A DNA stretch of 64,000 nt from Streptomyces sp. YIM 130001. Its GTDB lineage: Bacteria; Actinomycetota; Actinomycetes; Streptomycetales; Streptomycetaceae. Both the position numbers and the translations under genes were made by a program. Location: NCBI RefSeq assembly GCF_003574445.1, contig NZ_KZ984568.1:1-64000 (forward strand), read 5' to 3'. This document shows, in pieces, positions 7,280 to 15,776 of the stretch. The first letter of the stretch is position 1. Each line of letters begins with the position of its first letter. The notes under the pieces were generated by a model, which worked only from the letters and a program-made list of their open reading frames with translations, made no database searches and was not told the origin of the DNA.

Positions 7280-10200
7280 CTAGCGCTCCTGCTGGTGAGA
7301 GGGACGGGGGTAGCTGCCGGTCTGGCCGGTACCGGCGTCGCGGCCCTGCTGGATGCCCCGACGGAGTTTGGTCAGCCGGCCACGCACCTCGTCGGGTGCA
7401 CGCGAGACCTGCGGACCGCCCTGGTGCTGCTGCTGCTCCGCCGTGCCCGCGACCAGGTTCGCCCGCGGGACCCGGCGCGGCAGGCCGGAGGTGGTGACGC
7501 CGCCGGCCGTGGGCTGCTTGACGCGCTCGGCCTGACGGACGAGCTCGTCGTTCGGCGACGTACGCCACGTGGTGGAGGTGACCGGAGGAGCTTCCGGCGC
7601 GGGCGGCATCGCGTCAGCGGCGGGCTGCTGCGGTGCGTCCTGCACGGGCTCCTGCGGTGCGGCCGGCCGGCCGCCGCCCTGCTGGCCCCGGAACCAGTTG
7701 GTCTCCAGGGTGTCGTAGAGCGGAGTACGGCCGTCGCCAGGGCCCTGGGCCGGCGGCAGGTCGTCGGGAGACTGCTGCGGCGACTGCTGCGGCACCTGCG
7801 GTGCGGGCTGTTGCGGCGGACGCGGGAGCGCGAAGTCCCCGGTGTCCTCCGGGCCGCGGGCAGGCCCCGGTGCCTGGCCGTCGCCGGGAGCCTGCGGACG
7901 TACGGGCGGGAATGCGCCGTTCTGTCCGTGGTTGCCCCCCGGCAGGCTCGCCCGCGGGCCGCCCTGCGGGCGCTGCGGTGCGGCGCCGGCCGGAGGGACC
8001 GGGTTGGACGGGTTCGCCATGGGGGCGCCGCCGGGCGGCGGGCCGTTGAAGTCCGGGCGGGTGAACTCCTCGGTGGAGCCGGGTCCCTGACGCTCGTCCG
8101 CCGGACCCGGAACACCGGGGCGGCCGGGCGGCCGCTGGAAGTCCGGGCGCTGGAACTGCGTCGTCGACTCGGGCTCGCGGTGCTCGCGCGCGGTGTCCGG
8201 AGGGGACACCTGCGGATTGGCGTTCTCGTCGCTCCAGGCCGGAACCCGGGGCTTCGGGCTGCCGCCGGGCAGCTCGGCACGCGGACCACCGCGCGGCGGC
8301 AGCTGCGGCTGGCGGTCACCGGGCGGGCCCTGGCGCGGCCCACGCTGCTGACCTGCCGGCGGCACGGGAGCGCCACGGCCGGGACCCGCGGGGCCACCGG
8401 GGGCGGCGGCAGGTCCGCCGGGACGGCCCGGTCCACCCGGCCTGCCCGGTCCGCCGGTACGCGGCGAGCCGAAGGCGTCGGTGGCCGCGGGACGGTTCGG
8501 GCGCTGCTCCTGGGGGCCGCGCGGGCCGCCCTGCTGGTTGGCGGCAGCGGCACCGGGGTCACGGCTGGGCAGCGCCGCACGCGGACCGGAACCGGCGACC
8601 TGGCCGCGCTGCGGCCCGCCGGTGAGTCCACCGCCGGGCGCGCCGGCGGTCAGACCGCCACCGTTGCCACGCCGGGCCGCAGCAGCGCCGGCCGCGGCCT
8701 GCGCGGCGGCCGGACCGCTGGACGGAGCGGAGGGCGGCATGGGGCCCTTCTTGTTCCCCTGCGCGACGTCGACGGGCAGCATGACGAGCGCCGTCGTGCC
8801 GCCGGAGTCGGAGGGGCGCAGCTGGATGCGGATGCCGTGCCGCTGCGACAGGCGGCCGACCACGAACAGACCCATCCGGCGGGACACCGAGACGTCCACG
8901 GTGGGCGGCGAGGCCAGCCGCTCGTTGATCGCCGCGAGGTCCTCGGGAGAGAGCCCGATACCGGTGTCGTGGATCTCGATCAGGACGCGGCCGTCGGGCA
9001 GCGCGTGACCGGTGACCTTGACCTTGGTCTGCGGCGAGGAGAAAGAGGTGGCGTTCTCGAGCAGCTCGGCGAGCAGGTGCACGAGGTCGTTGACCACACG
9101 GCCGGCGACCTCGGTGCTGGGCACCGCGGCCAGCTCGATCCGCTCGTACTGCTCCACCTCGGACGCGGCGGCGCGGAGCACGTCGACCAGCGGCACGGGC
9201 CGGGTCCAACGGCGGCCGGGCTCTTCACCGGCGAGCACCAGAAGGTTCTCGCCGTTACGGCGCATGCGGGTCGCGAGGTGGTCGAGCTTGAACAGCGAGG
9301 ACAGCTGGTCCGGGTCTGCCTCGCGCGACTCGAGCTCGGAGATGAGCGAGAGCTGGCGCTGGATGAGGCCCTGCGAACGTCGCGAGAGGTTGGTGAACAT
9401 CGCGTTGACGTTGCCCCGCAGGAGGGCCTGCTCGGCGGCGAGGCGGACCGCCTCGCGGTGCACGTCGTCGAAGGCCGAGGCCACCTGGCCGATCTCGTCC
9501 CTGGAGTGCACGCCGACGGACTCGACGGAGGTGTCGACGTCCTGCGGGTCGGCGTCGGAGAGCTGCTTGACCAGCTCGGGCAGCCGGTCCTGCGCGACCC
9601 TGGTGGCGGTGTCCTGCAGCCGGCGCAGCGAACGGATCATCGAGCGGGCCACCACGAAGGCGCCGACGAGCGAGACGCCGAGCACGAGCAGGATGATCGC
9701 ACCGTTGATGATGGCTTCGCGCTCGGACTCGTCGCGGAGCTTGCGCGCCTCCTGCTCGAGGTCGCCGAGGAGCGTCTGCTCGATGAGCGACATCTGCTTG
9801 AGCTTGGTGGACGAGGCGTCCCACCAGTCCGGGTACGAGCGCTTCTCCTCGCCGCGCAGTCCGTCGGAGGAGTCGAGGATGCGGTCGGCGTAGCTGTCGG
9901 CGTCCTTGATGATCGGGTTGCGCTCGTCGATCGACTTGGTGAGCTCGTCGTAGTTGCCGCCCACGCTGGCGTACGCGCGCTGGAAGGCCTTCATCTCGGC
10001 GTTGTTCTGGCGGTTCGCCGACTGGGCGTAGACCCGGTCGGAGTCGCTGAGCTTGCCGAAGTTCTTCTTGTCCGGCGGCAGGGCGGCGGCGATCATCGCG
10101 CGCTGGATCGACGCGTACTCCTTGGCGGAGGAGAACGAGGTCAGCGTGCGGGTGCGCTGGATCATCTCCGGGCTGCTGGTCGCGAGCGCCATGTCCCGGG

Positions 10201-10885
10201 AGAGGTTGAGCAGCTGCTCGATCAGCTGGTTGTAACTGGCCACCGTCTGCGACGTCGGCGTGCCCTTCTTGTACGCGTCGGCGCGGATCTCCTTCAGGGT
10301 GAGCAGCTGCGTGGAGATGCTGACCACGTTGCCGCGGATCGACTCGACCGCCTTGTCGCTGCGGTTCTGGTCGATCTGGGCGGTCTCGTCGACGAACGCC
10401 TGCTGCGCGCGGTCGGTCTGGTTGCGCGGGCCCTTGATCGAGAAGTCGGACGCGCTGCCGCCGTGCGCCAGCGGGCCGGCCGAGCTGTCGCGCTCGTTCT
10501 GCAGCGCGTTGGCGAGCTCGGTCGCCTGCTTGGTCATGTCGGTGAGCAGCTTCATGTTGTCGAGCTGCTCGATGTCGTCCATCGAGTCGTTGATGCGGAT
10601 CGCGCCCAGCGAGGTCGCCGCGACCACCGGGAGGGCGAGCAGCGACACCAGACGGGTCGAAATGCGCCAGTTGCGCAGGGCTATTCGCGAGCCGGGCCCG
10701 CTCGGCCCCGTCGACTTGGGGGGCTCGGACGAACCCGCGCCCGAAGTCTGATCGCCGCCGTCCACGGGCAACGCCGGCCCGGAGGCCGGGGCGTCATGGC
10801 GCGAGGGGCCGCGGTCGGTCCCGCCGGGCAGCTCCGGATCCGCCGCAGCGTCCCCTCGGCCCTGGCGGGCCTGGGGGGACCCCAT
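7280..10885 (-). CDS. cvnA1: Conservon sensor kinase-like protein CvnA (first conservon)
   Basis: A protein of about 1,201 residues with the same plan as CvnA2: acidic/Pro-rich cytoplasmic head, membrane segment near residues 75-95, helical extracytoplasmic sensor, membrane segment near 390-410, HAMP-like linker, LDHLATRMRR and an ATPase domain (ELLENATSF, DTGIGL). The last 500 residues are Pro/Gly/Gln-rich, with collagen-like GGPGRPGGPGRPGG runs, and end in the same basic block (GLPRRVPRANL) and QER terminus as CvnA2. The ATG at 10885 is preferred because AGAGGGAAGG lies just upstream; a GTG at 10912 would add nine residues. The first gene of cvn1, it probably senses a membrane or extracellular cue. 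Confidence 0.87.
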   Translation of the reverse strand: MGSPQARQGRGDAAADPELPGGTDRGPSRHDAPASGPALPVDGGDQTSGAGSSEPPKSTGPSGPGSRIALRNWRISTRLVSLLALPVVAATSLGAIRINDSMDDIEQLDNMKLLTDMTKQATELANALQNERDSSAGPLAHGGSASDFSIKGPRNQTDRAQQAFVDETAQIDQNRSDKAVESIRGNVVSISTQLLTLKEIRADAYKKGTPTSQTVASYNQLIEQLLNLSRDMALATSSPEMIQRTRTLTSFSSAKEYASIQRAMIAAALPPDKKNFGKLSDSDRVYAQSANRQNNAEMKAFQRAYASVGGNYDELTKSIDERNPIIKDADSYADRILDSSDGLRGEEKRSYPDWWDASSTKLKQMSLIEQTLLGDLEQEARKLRDESEREAIINGAIILLVLGVSLVGAFVVARSMIRSLRRLQDTATRVAQDRLPELVKQLSDADPQDVDTSVESVGVHSRDEIGQVASAFDDVHREAVRLAAEQALLRGNVNAMFTNLSRRSQGLIQRQLSLISELESREADPDQLSSLFKLDHLATRMRRNGENLLVLAGEEPGRRWTRPVPLVDVLRAAASEVEQYERIELAAVPSTEVAGRVVNDLVHLLAELLENATSFSSPQTKVKVTGHALPDGRVLIEIHDTGIGLSPEDLAAINERLASPPTVDVSVSRRMGLFVVGRLSQRHGIRIQLRPSDSGGTTALVMLPVDVAQGNKKGPMPPSAPSSGPAAAQAAAGAAAARRGNGGGLTAGAPGGGLTGGPQRGQVAGSGPRAALPSRDPGAAAANQQGGPRGPQEQRPNRPAATDAFGSPRTGGPGRPGGPGRPGGPAAAPGGPAGPGRGAPVPPAGQQRGPRQGPPGDRQPQLPPRGGPRAELPGGSPKPRVPAWSDENANPQVSPPDTAREHREPESTTQFQRPDFQRPPGRPGVPGPADERQGPGSTEEFTRPDFNGPPPGGAPMANPSNPVPPAGAAPQRPQGGPRASLPGGNHGQNGAFPPVRPQAPGDGQAPGPARGPEDTGDFALPRPPQQPAPQVPQQSPQQSPDDLPPAQGPGDGRTPLYDTLETNWFRGQQGGGRPAAPQEPVQDAPQQPAADAMPPAPEAPPVTSTTWRTSPNDELVRQAERVKQPTAGGVTTSGLPRRVPRANLVAGTAEQQQHQGGPQVSRAPDEVRGRLTKLRRGIQQGRDAGTGQTGSYPRPSHQQER

Positions 10886-11477
10886 GCCTTCCCTCTTGAA
10901 ACGTCCCTGCACTAGCGTCGCAACCTCTGGACCAGGCGTCCCTCCGCAAGCGGCGGGACGGTGTCGGCGTTGTGGAGTCCGAGGACCCCGGGTGGTCGTG
11001 AGTGACCGGCGCGTCTTCCCCCTCTGGCCGCCGTCACTCGGCGCTGCGTTGCGCCTCTGCGCGCCGGTTTATACCTGCGGCGGTCCCGGGAATTCCAGCA
11101 CAGTGCAGGATCTCCAACAAGGCCCAGGTACCTGCCCGTGACCTCCGTGACGTGCTGTGATCACAGCAACACGACGGGTGCAAGGGTTTTGCTTCAAAGC
11201 GGACTTTTCCCTGCCGGGGCGGCTCTACGGGCGGGTGTCCCAGTCGCCATGATCGGGAGCGGAATGATCGGTTCGACGCCGTAATGTCCGTTCCTCGGGC
11301 GTCGATCGTGCGCCCGGATCGTTCTTTTTGTCCGAGCTCTCGTGAGCAAACTCACACGCTGATCAAGGCTCGTTCACAGCTGTGCGGGGAATTTGGATGT
11401 TTAGCCTGACGCTTGACACGGACGGCAGTTCCGACAAGCGACAGACGTGAGGTCCGACCACAGTCATGAGGACGACG
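10886..11477. other. Long regulatory gap between cvnA1 and a small rightward gene
   Basis: About 590 bases with no supported coding frame. It separates divergent transcripts: cvn1 leftward, the 55-residue peptide rightward. It contains a perfect 16-bp palindrome at 11153-11168, a second CACAGCTGTG palindrome at 11375-11384 and a TTGACA hexamer at 11413-11418 that could be a -35 element; no convincing -10 follows. A/T-rich patches such as GGAATTTGGATG stand out from the local composition. Confidence 0.55.
11153..11168. promoter_or_regulatory. 16-bp perfect palindrome, likely operator
   Basis: TGCTGTGATCACAGCA is fully self-complementary. Such TGTGATCACA cores suit a dimeric winged-helix regulator (FadR/GntR or CRP-like). 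It lies about 270 bases upstream of cvnA1 and 310 upstream of the small rightward gene. Function inferred only from symmetry and location. Confidence 0.5.
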
Positions 11478-11645
11478 ATGATGTTCCGCAACATAGCCAA
11501 CCCGCGACGCACCACCCTGGCGCACCTGACGGACGCCGGCGAGCTGCAGCCCGCGGCCGAGCAGCCGGAGCGCACCGTCGATCTGCCTGCCAGCACCGCG
11601 AACCCGAGGCGCACCGTCCTGATGGACCTCCCCGCCAGCCAGTGA
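11478..11645 (+). CDS. Small conserved-looking 55-residue peptide with a repeated ANPRRT motif
   Basis: A short frame with the strong third-position G/C bias of real genes. The protein begins MMFRNIANPRRTTLAHL and ends in ANPRRTVLMDLPASQ, so the block ANPRRT followed by a hydrophobic pair occurs twice, about 35 residues apart. GAGG lies six bases before the ATG at 11478, or nine before the next ATG at 11481; an ATG at 11466 is possible but badly spaced. There is no signal peptide or membrane segment. I believe short proteins like this recur in Streptomyces next to conservon 1, but I do not know a function. Confidence 0.6.
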   Translation: MMFRNIANPRRTTLAHLTDAGELQPAAEQPERTVDLPASTANPRRTVLMDLPASQ

Positions 11646-11761
11646 GCGGGGAGTCCCGGGCTCGTCGCAACGCTCGTTGACCACGGCGCGTAGGGCCCCT
11701 TCACCCGCGTTAGCCTGGAGCGTCAGTCTCCAGCAGCGTGAGTAGAGGGGCCCCGCATCCC

Positions 11762-12559
11762 GTGCGCATCGCCAGGTTCTCCATCGACGGCAACGTCGCT
11801 TTCGGCGCGGTCGAGGGCGACGCGCCCCCCGGGTCGACGGAGGGACTCGTCCTCGACATCATCAAGGGCATCCCGTTCGCGGACTTCGAGCTCTCCGGTA
11901 CGAAGGTCCCGCTGGACAAGGTCCGTCTCCTGCCCCCCGTACTCCCCAACAAGGTCGTGGCCATCGGCCGCAACTACGCGGAGCACGCGGCCGAACTGGG
12001 CAACGAGGTCCCCGACGAGCCTGTCGTCTTCTTCAAGCCGTCCACATCGGTGATCGGCCCGGGCGACGCGATCGCGTACCCCTCCTTCTCGCAGGAGCTC
12101 CACCACGAGGCCGAACTGGCCGTCGTCATCGGTCGGATGTGCCGCGAGGTCCCGCGCGAGCGAGCGGCGGACGTCATCCTCGGCTACACCTGCGCCAACG
12201 ACGTCACGGCCCGCGACGCCCAGCGCCGCGAGAAGCAGTGGGCCCGCGCCAAGGGCTTCGACACCTCCTGCCCGCTCGGTCCGTGGGTCGAGACGGACAT
12301 CGACCTGGCCGCGGCAGCCGACCTCACCATCCAGTGCACGGTCAACGGCGAGCAGCGACAACTCGGCCGTACCACCGAGATGGTCCGCCCCGTCGCGGAT
12401 CTGATCGCACACATCACCGAGGCGATGACGCTCCTCCCGGGCGACGTCGTCCTCACGGGCACCCCCGCGGGGGTCGGCCCCCTCAACGTCGGCGACGAGG
12501 TCGCCGTCTCCATCGAAGGCATCGGCACTCTCACCAACAAGGTGATCAAGCGTGGCTAA
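11762..12559 (+). CDS. Fumarylacetoacetate hydrolase family protein
   Basis: A 265-residue protein of the FAH family (hydrolases, isomerases and decarboxylases acting on beta-diketone or oxo-acid substrates). It shows VVAIGRNYAEHAAELG (substrate-binding loop), VFFKPSTSVIGPGD and ELAVVIG, the acidic metal-binding region that positions Mg/Mn. GNDVTARDAQ-type sequence and TGTPAGVGP near the C terminus are also typical. The GTG at 11762 (encoding MRIARFSIDG) follows AGAGGGG. The last eight bases overlap gltX, so the two are probably one transcript. The exact substrate cannot be told; FAH proteins of this length often act as oxaloacetate tautomerases or acylpyruvate hydrolases. Confidence 0.88.
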   Translation: MRIARFSIDGNVAFGAVEGDAPPGSTEGLVLDIIKGIPFADFELSGTKVPLDKVRLLPPVLPNKVVAIGRNYAEHAAELGNEVPDEPVVFFKPSTSVIGPGDAIAYPSFSQELHHEAELAVVIGRMCREVPRERAADVILGYTCANDVTARDAQRREKQWARAKGFDTSCPLGPWVETDIDLAAAADLTIQCTVNGEQRQLGRTTEMVRPVADLIAHITEAMTLLPGDVVLTGTPAGVGPLNVGDEVAVSIEGIGTLTNKVIKRG

Positions 12560-14027
12560 CGCGATCCGCGTACGTTTCTGTCCCTCCCCGACCGGTAACC
12601 CCCACGTGGGCCTGGTCCGCACCGCCCTGTTCAACTGGGCCTACGCCCGGCACAACCAGGGCACCATGGTCTTCCGTATCGAGGACACCGACGCGGCCCG
12701 TGACTCCGAGGAGTCCTACGACCAGCTGCTCGACGCGATGCGCTGGCTCGGCCTCGACTGGGACGAGGGCCCCGAGACCGGCGGCCCGCACGCCCCGTAC
12801 CGGCAGTCGCAGCGCACCGAGATCTACCAGGACGTCGCCCACCGCCTCACCGAGGGCGGCTACGCGTACCCCTGCTACTGCACCACCGAGGAGCTCGACG
12901 CCCGTCGCGACGCGGCCCGCGCCGCCGGCAAGCCCTCCGGTTACGACGGCACCTGCCGCGAGCTGACGGCCGAGCAGAAGGCCGCCTACGAAGCGGAGGG
13001 CCGCAGCCACATCACCCGCTTCCGGATGCCCGACGAGCCGATCACCTTCACCGACCTGGTCCGCGGCGAACTCACCTTCACCCCGGAGAACGTCCCGGAC
13101 TACGGCATCGTCCGCGCCAACGGCGCCCCGCTGTACACGCTCGTGAACCCGGTCGACGACGCCCTGATGGAGATCACCCACGTCCTGCGCGGCGAGGACC
13201 TGCTCTCCTCCACCCCCCGCCAGATCGCCCTGTACAAGGCCCTGATCGAGCTGGGCGTCGCCAAGGAGGCCCCTGCCTTCGGCCACCTCCCGTACGTGAT
13301 GGGCGAGGGCAACAAGAAGCTCTCAAAGCGCGACCCGCAGGCCTCCCTCAACCTCTACCGCGAGCGCGGCTTCCTGCCCGAGGGCCTGCTCAACTACCTC
13401 TCCCTGCTCGGCTGGTCCTTCTCCGCCGACCAGGACGTGTTCTCCGTCGAGGAGATGGTCGGGAAGTTCGACGTCGCGGACGTCAACGCCAACCCGGCGC
13501 GCTTCGACCTGAAGAAGGCCGAGGCGATCAACGCCGACCACATCAGGCAGCTGGACCTGAAGGACTTCACCGAGGCCTGCACGCCGTGGCTGCGCGCCCC
13601 GCACGCCGACTGGGCCCCCGAGGACTTCGACGAGGCCGCCTGGCAGGCGATCGCTCCGCACGCCCAGACCCGCGTCCAGGTCCTGTCCGACATCACGGCC
13701 AACGTCGACTTCCTGTTCCTGAAGAAGCCGGTAGAGGACGAGGCCAGCTGGACCAAGGCGATGGGCAAGGGCGACCCGGTGGCGCTCCTCACCACCGCCC
13801 GCGCCAAGCTGGAGACCGCGGACTGGGCCAGTCCCGAGGCGCTCAAGTCCGCCGTGCTGGAGGCCGGCGAGGAGCACGGCCTCAAGCTCGGCAAGGCGCA
13901 GGCACCGGTCCGGGTCGCGGTCACCGGCCGCACGGTCGGCCTCCCGCTCTTCGAGTCCCTCGAGGTGCTCGGCAAGGACCGCACGCTCGAGCGCATCGAC
14001 GCGGCCCTCGCCAAGCTCACCGCCTGA
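12552..14027 (+). CDS. gltX: Glutamyl-tRNA synthetase
   Basis: A 491-residue class I aminoacyl-tRNA synthetase that charges tRNA-Glu with glutamate. The ATP-binding HIGH-type motif appears as PSPTGNPHVGL (residues 11-21) and the KMSKS-type motif as KLSKRD near residues 255-260. RIEDTDAARD is the conserved glutamate/AMP-site segment. In many actinobacteria this enzyme also misacylates tRNA-Gln for later amidation. Its GTG start overlaps the FAH gene. Notably, three tRNA-Glu and two tRNA-Gln genes lie 1 kb downstream. A strong hairpin terminates the transcript. Confidence 0.97.
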   Translation: MANAIRVRFCPSPTGNPHVGLVRTALFNWAYARHNQGTMVFRIEDTDAARDSEESYDQLLDAMRWLGLDWDEGPETGGPHAPYRQSQRTEIYQDVAHRLTEGGYAYPCYCTTEELDARRDAARAAGKPSGYDGTCRELTAEQKAAYEAEGRSHITRFRMPDEPITFTDLVRGELTFTPENVPDYGIVRANGAPLYTLVNPVDDALMEITHVLRGEDLLSSTPRQIALYKALIELGVAKEAPAFGHLPYVMGEGNKKLSKRDPQASLNLYRERGFLPEGLLNYLSLLGWSFSADQDVFSVEEMVGKFDVADVNANPARFDLKKAEAINADHIRQLDLKDFTEACTPWLRAPHADWAPEDFDEAAWQAIAPHAQTRVQVLSDITANVDFLFLKKPVEDEASWTKAMGKGDPVALLTTARAKLETADWASPEALKSAVLEAGEEHGLKLGKAQAPVRVAVTGRTVGLPLFESLEVLGKDRTLERIDAALAKLTA

Positions 14028-14086
14028 GCACCGTCTGAGCACCGCAGGAAGATCCGCCGGTCACATCCCGCGCACCTTCCGGCCAG

Positions 14087-14118
14087 GGGCCCGGAACCGC
14101 ACCCGCGGTTCCGGGCCC
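14087..14118 (+). terminator. Terminator after gltX
   Basis: A perfect 14-bp stem, GGGCCCGGAACCGC, with a four-base loop (ACCC) and its exact complement, between gltX and the HAD gene. No T tract follows; the stem alone is typical of Streptomyces terminators. Confidence 0.75.
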
Positions 14119-14137
14119 TCGGCGTACCGTCGGCCGT

Positions 14138-14896
14138 ATGCCGATCAAAGCCGTCGTCTGGGACGTCGACGACACCCTCTTCGACTATGCGCGCGCCGAC
14201 ACCGCGGGCATGCACGCCCACCTCACCGCGGAGGGCCTGCTCGCCCGCTACGGCGACGCCGAACAGGGCCTGGCCCGCTGGAAGCTCTGCACCGAGCGCC
14301 ACTGGACCCGCTTCAGTCAGGGCCTCGCGGACTTCGAGACGCAGCGCCGCGACCGCGTACGCGAGTTCCTCGCCGCAGAGGCCCTGAGCGACGACGAGGC
14401 GGACGCCTGGTTCCACCGCTACCTGGGCCACTACGAATCCGCCTGGTCGCTCTTCCCGGACACCGTGCCCGCCCTCGACGCTCTGGCCGAGGACTACCGG
14501 CACGCGGTCCTCTCCAACTCCGCGGCCCGCAATCAGGAACACAAGTTGCGCACCCTCGGTGTACGCGACCGCTTCGAGGCGCTGCTCTGCGCCGCCGAAC
14601 TGGGCGTCGCCAAACCGGCAGCGGAGGCCTTCCTGGCGGTCTGCCGAGAGCTCGCCCTGGAGCCCGCGGAGGTGGCCTATGTCGGGGACCAGCCGGAGAT
14701 CGACGCGCGAGGGGCCCACGACGCGGGCCTCCTCGGTATCTGGCTGGACCGGCCCGGTGCGCTGCGGCCGGCCCCTTCCGCAGCGCCCGTCGAGACCGAA
14801 CTCCCCATCGGTGTACGGAGGATCACGGGCCTGACCGAGCTGCCTGCGCTGCTGGCCGCCGATACCCGTTTTGGAGCGCCGTCCACCTTCGGGTAA
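14138..14896 (+). CDS. HAD-superfamily hydrolase
   Basis: A 252-residue haloacid dehalogenase-like phosphatase. Motif I is VWDVDDTLFDY (nucleophile Asp near residue 9, acid/base Asp near 11), motif II is LSNSA, the motif III Lys is in GVAKPAAEAF, and motif IV is YVGDQPEIDARGA. The helical cap between motifs I and II is about 90 residues, so it is a C1-cap enzyme of the phosphoglycolate-phosphatase/YjjG type acting on a small phosphorylated metabolite. It stands alone between the gltX terminator and the tRNA cluster. The substrate is unknown. Confidence 0.88.
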   Translation: MPIKAVVWDVDDTLFDYARADTAGMHAHLTAEGLLARYGDAEQGLARWKLCTERHWTRFSQGLADFETQRRDRVREFLAAEALSDDEADAWFHRYLGHYESAWSLFPDTVPALDALAEDYRHAVLSNSAARNQEHKLRTLGVRDRFEALLCAAELGVAKPAAEAFLAVCRELALEPAEVAYVGDQPEIDARGAHDAGLLGIWLDRPGALRPAPSAAPVETELPIGVRRITGLTELPALLAADTRFGAPSTFG

Positions 14897-14978
14897 TGTT
14901 CTTCCTGCGCCGCCCAAGGGACCGAAAGGCCCGGGGGAGCGCAAGCCGAATAAAATCCCACCAGGGATTGCGTTTTGG

Positions 14979-15050
14979 TGGCCTATGGTGTAATTGGCAG
15001 CACGACGGTTTCTGGTTCCGTTAGTCTAGGTTCGAGTCCTGGTAGGCCAG
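14979..15050 (+). tRNA. tRNA-Gln (anticodon CTG)
   Basis: A 72-base cloverleaf. The acceptor stem is TGGCCTA with TAGGCCA, the discriminator is G, the anticodon loop TTCTGGT reads CTG (codon CAG), and the T loop is GGTTCGAGTCC. No CCA is encoded. First of five tRNA genes in the cluster. Confidence 0.95.
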
Positions 15051-15071
15051 CTCGCAGAGCTTATCTGCAAA

Positions 15072-15144
15072 GCCCCCGTTGTGTAGCGGCCTAGCACGCC
15101 GCCCTCTCAAGGCGGTAGCGCCGGTTCGAATCCGGTCGGGGGTA
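15072..15144 (+). tRNA. tRNA-Glu (anticodon CTC), copy 1
   Basis: A 73-base cloverleaf. The acceptor is GCCCCCG with CGGGGGT (G-U first pair), discriminator A, anticodon loop CTCTCAA (CTC, codon GAG), T arm CCGGTTCGAATCCGG. No encoded CCA. Identical to the two later copies. Confidence 0.96.
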
Positions 15145-15234
15145 CAGATCCATCCCGCGGATCACCTGGGTCGCACCCGGTGTAGCGCGGTGACACACCA
15201 CCATCCGGTAGTTCATCGGATGGGGATCGCTAGG

Positions 15235-15307
15235 GCCCCCGTTGTGTAGCGGCCTAGCACGCCGCCCTCTCAAGGCGGTAGCGCCGGTTCGAATCCGGTC
15301 GGGGGTA
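15235..15307 (+). tRNA. tRNA-Glu (anticodon CTC), copy 2
   Basis: Identical over all 73 bases to copy 1. The 90-base spacer between copies 1 and 2 holds a CCATCCG-N9-CGGATGG hairpin (about 15201-15223), possibly a processing signal or weak terminator. Confidence 0.96.
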
Positions 15308-15328
15308 CTTACTGGTCTAAACCACCAG

Positions 15329-15400
15329 TGGGCTATGGTGTAATTGGCAGCACGACGGTTTCTGGTTCCGTTAGTTTAGGTTCGAGTCCTGGTAGCCCAG
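15329..15400 (+). tRNA. tRNA-Gln (anticodon CTG), copy 2
   Basis: Same 72-base tRNA-Gln as copy 1, with one compensatory change: the acceptor is TGGGCTA with TAGCCCA, so one C-G pair is flipped to G-C on both sides. The variable region reads TTTAGG instead of TCTAGG. The anticodon is unchanged, so both genes should be functional. Confidence 0.95.
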
Positions 15401-15428
15401 CTCAGATCTTGGTTCCTTCAAGGTCCTC

Positions 15429-15501
15429 GCCCCCGTTGTGTAGCGGCCTAGCACGCCGCCCTCTCAAGGCGGTAGCGCCGGTTCGAATCCGGTCGGGGGT
15501 A
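15429..15501 (+). tRNA. tRNA-Glu (anticodon CTC), copy 3
   Basis: Third identical 73-base copy of tRNA-Glu(CTC). It ends the cluster, ten bases before a strong T-tailed terminator. Confidence 0.96.
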
Positions 15502-15510
15502 CGCATCGTG

Positions 15511-15549
15511 GAAGGGTCTCTCCTGCGGGAGGGGCCCTTCTTCTTTTTG
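15511..15549 (+). terminator. Terminator of the tRNA cluster
   Basis: Outer arms GAAGGG and CCCTTC, with a CTCTCC/GGGAGG inner stem, are followed by TTCTTTTTG. A T-tailed intrinsic terminator is unusual in this GC-rich genome and fits a highly transcribed tRNA operon. Confidence 0.85.
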
Positions 15550-15776
15550 TGCCGCCCAAAGGTCGTGCGTCGGGCAGGAGTTGCTCTGAGCGGGCATCAA
15601 CTGTCCCACCCGTGTGCGTCGTTGGCGGGTGCGTCGGCGCCGGGTTCCAAGTCCGCTCGTCCGCAGGAGAGTTGTCGGCGCATGAAGGAGGGCGCCCTCG
15701 TCCGGTCCGGCACTGCGGCGTTGAAGTGCCGGGCGGGCGGGGGCGCCCTGGGTCGTACGTGTGGTGCGGGGGAGTG

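Noticed and set aside
6728..10915. A 1,395-codon open frame on the plus strand, opposite cvnA1
   Set aside because: Same reason: shadow of the real CvnA1 frame, with no domain and biased amino-acid composition.
11352..11704. Minus-strand open frames of 110-113 codons opposite the 55-residue peptide
   Set aside because: They lack ribosome-binding sites and domain-like sequence, while the plus-strand small frame has better codon bias and repeats.
15072..15501. Identical tRNA-Glu copies as attachment-site duplications from an integrated element
   Set aside because: No integrase, excisionase or phage-like gene lies between or near the copies, and the spacers are only about 90-120 bases with tRNA-Gln interleaved. 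A tRNA array is the simpler reading.
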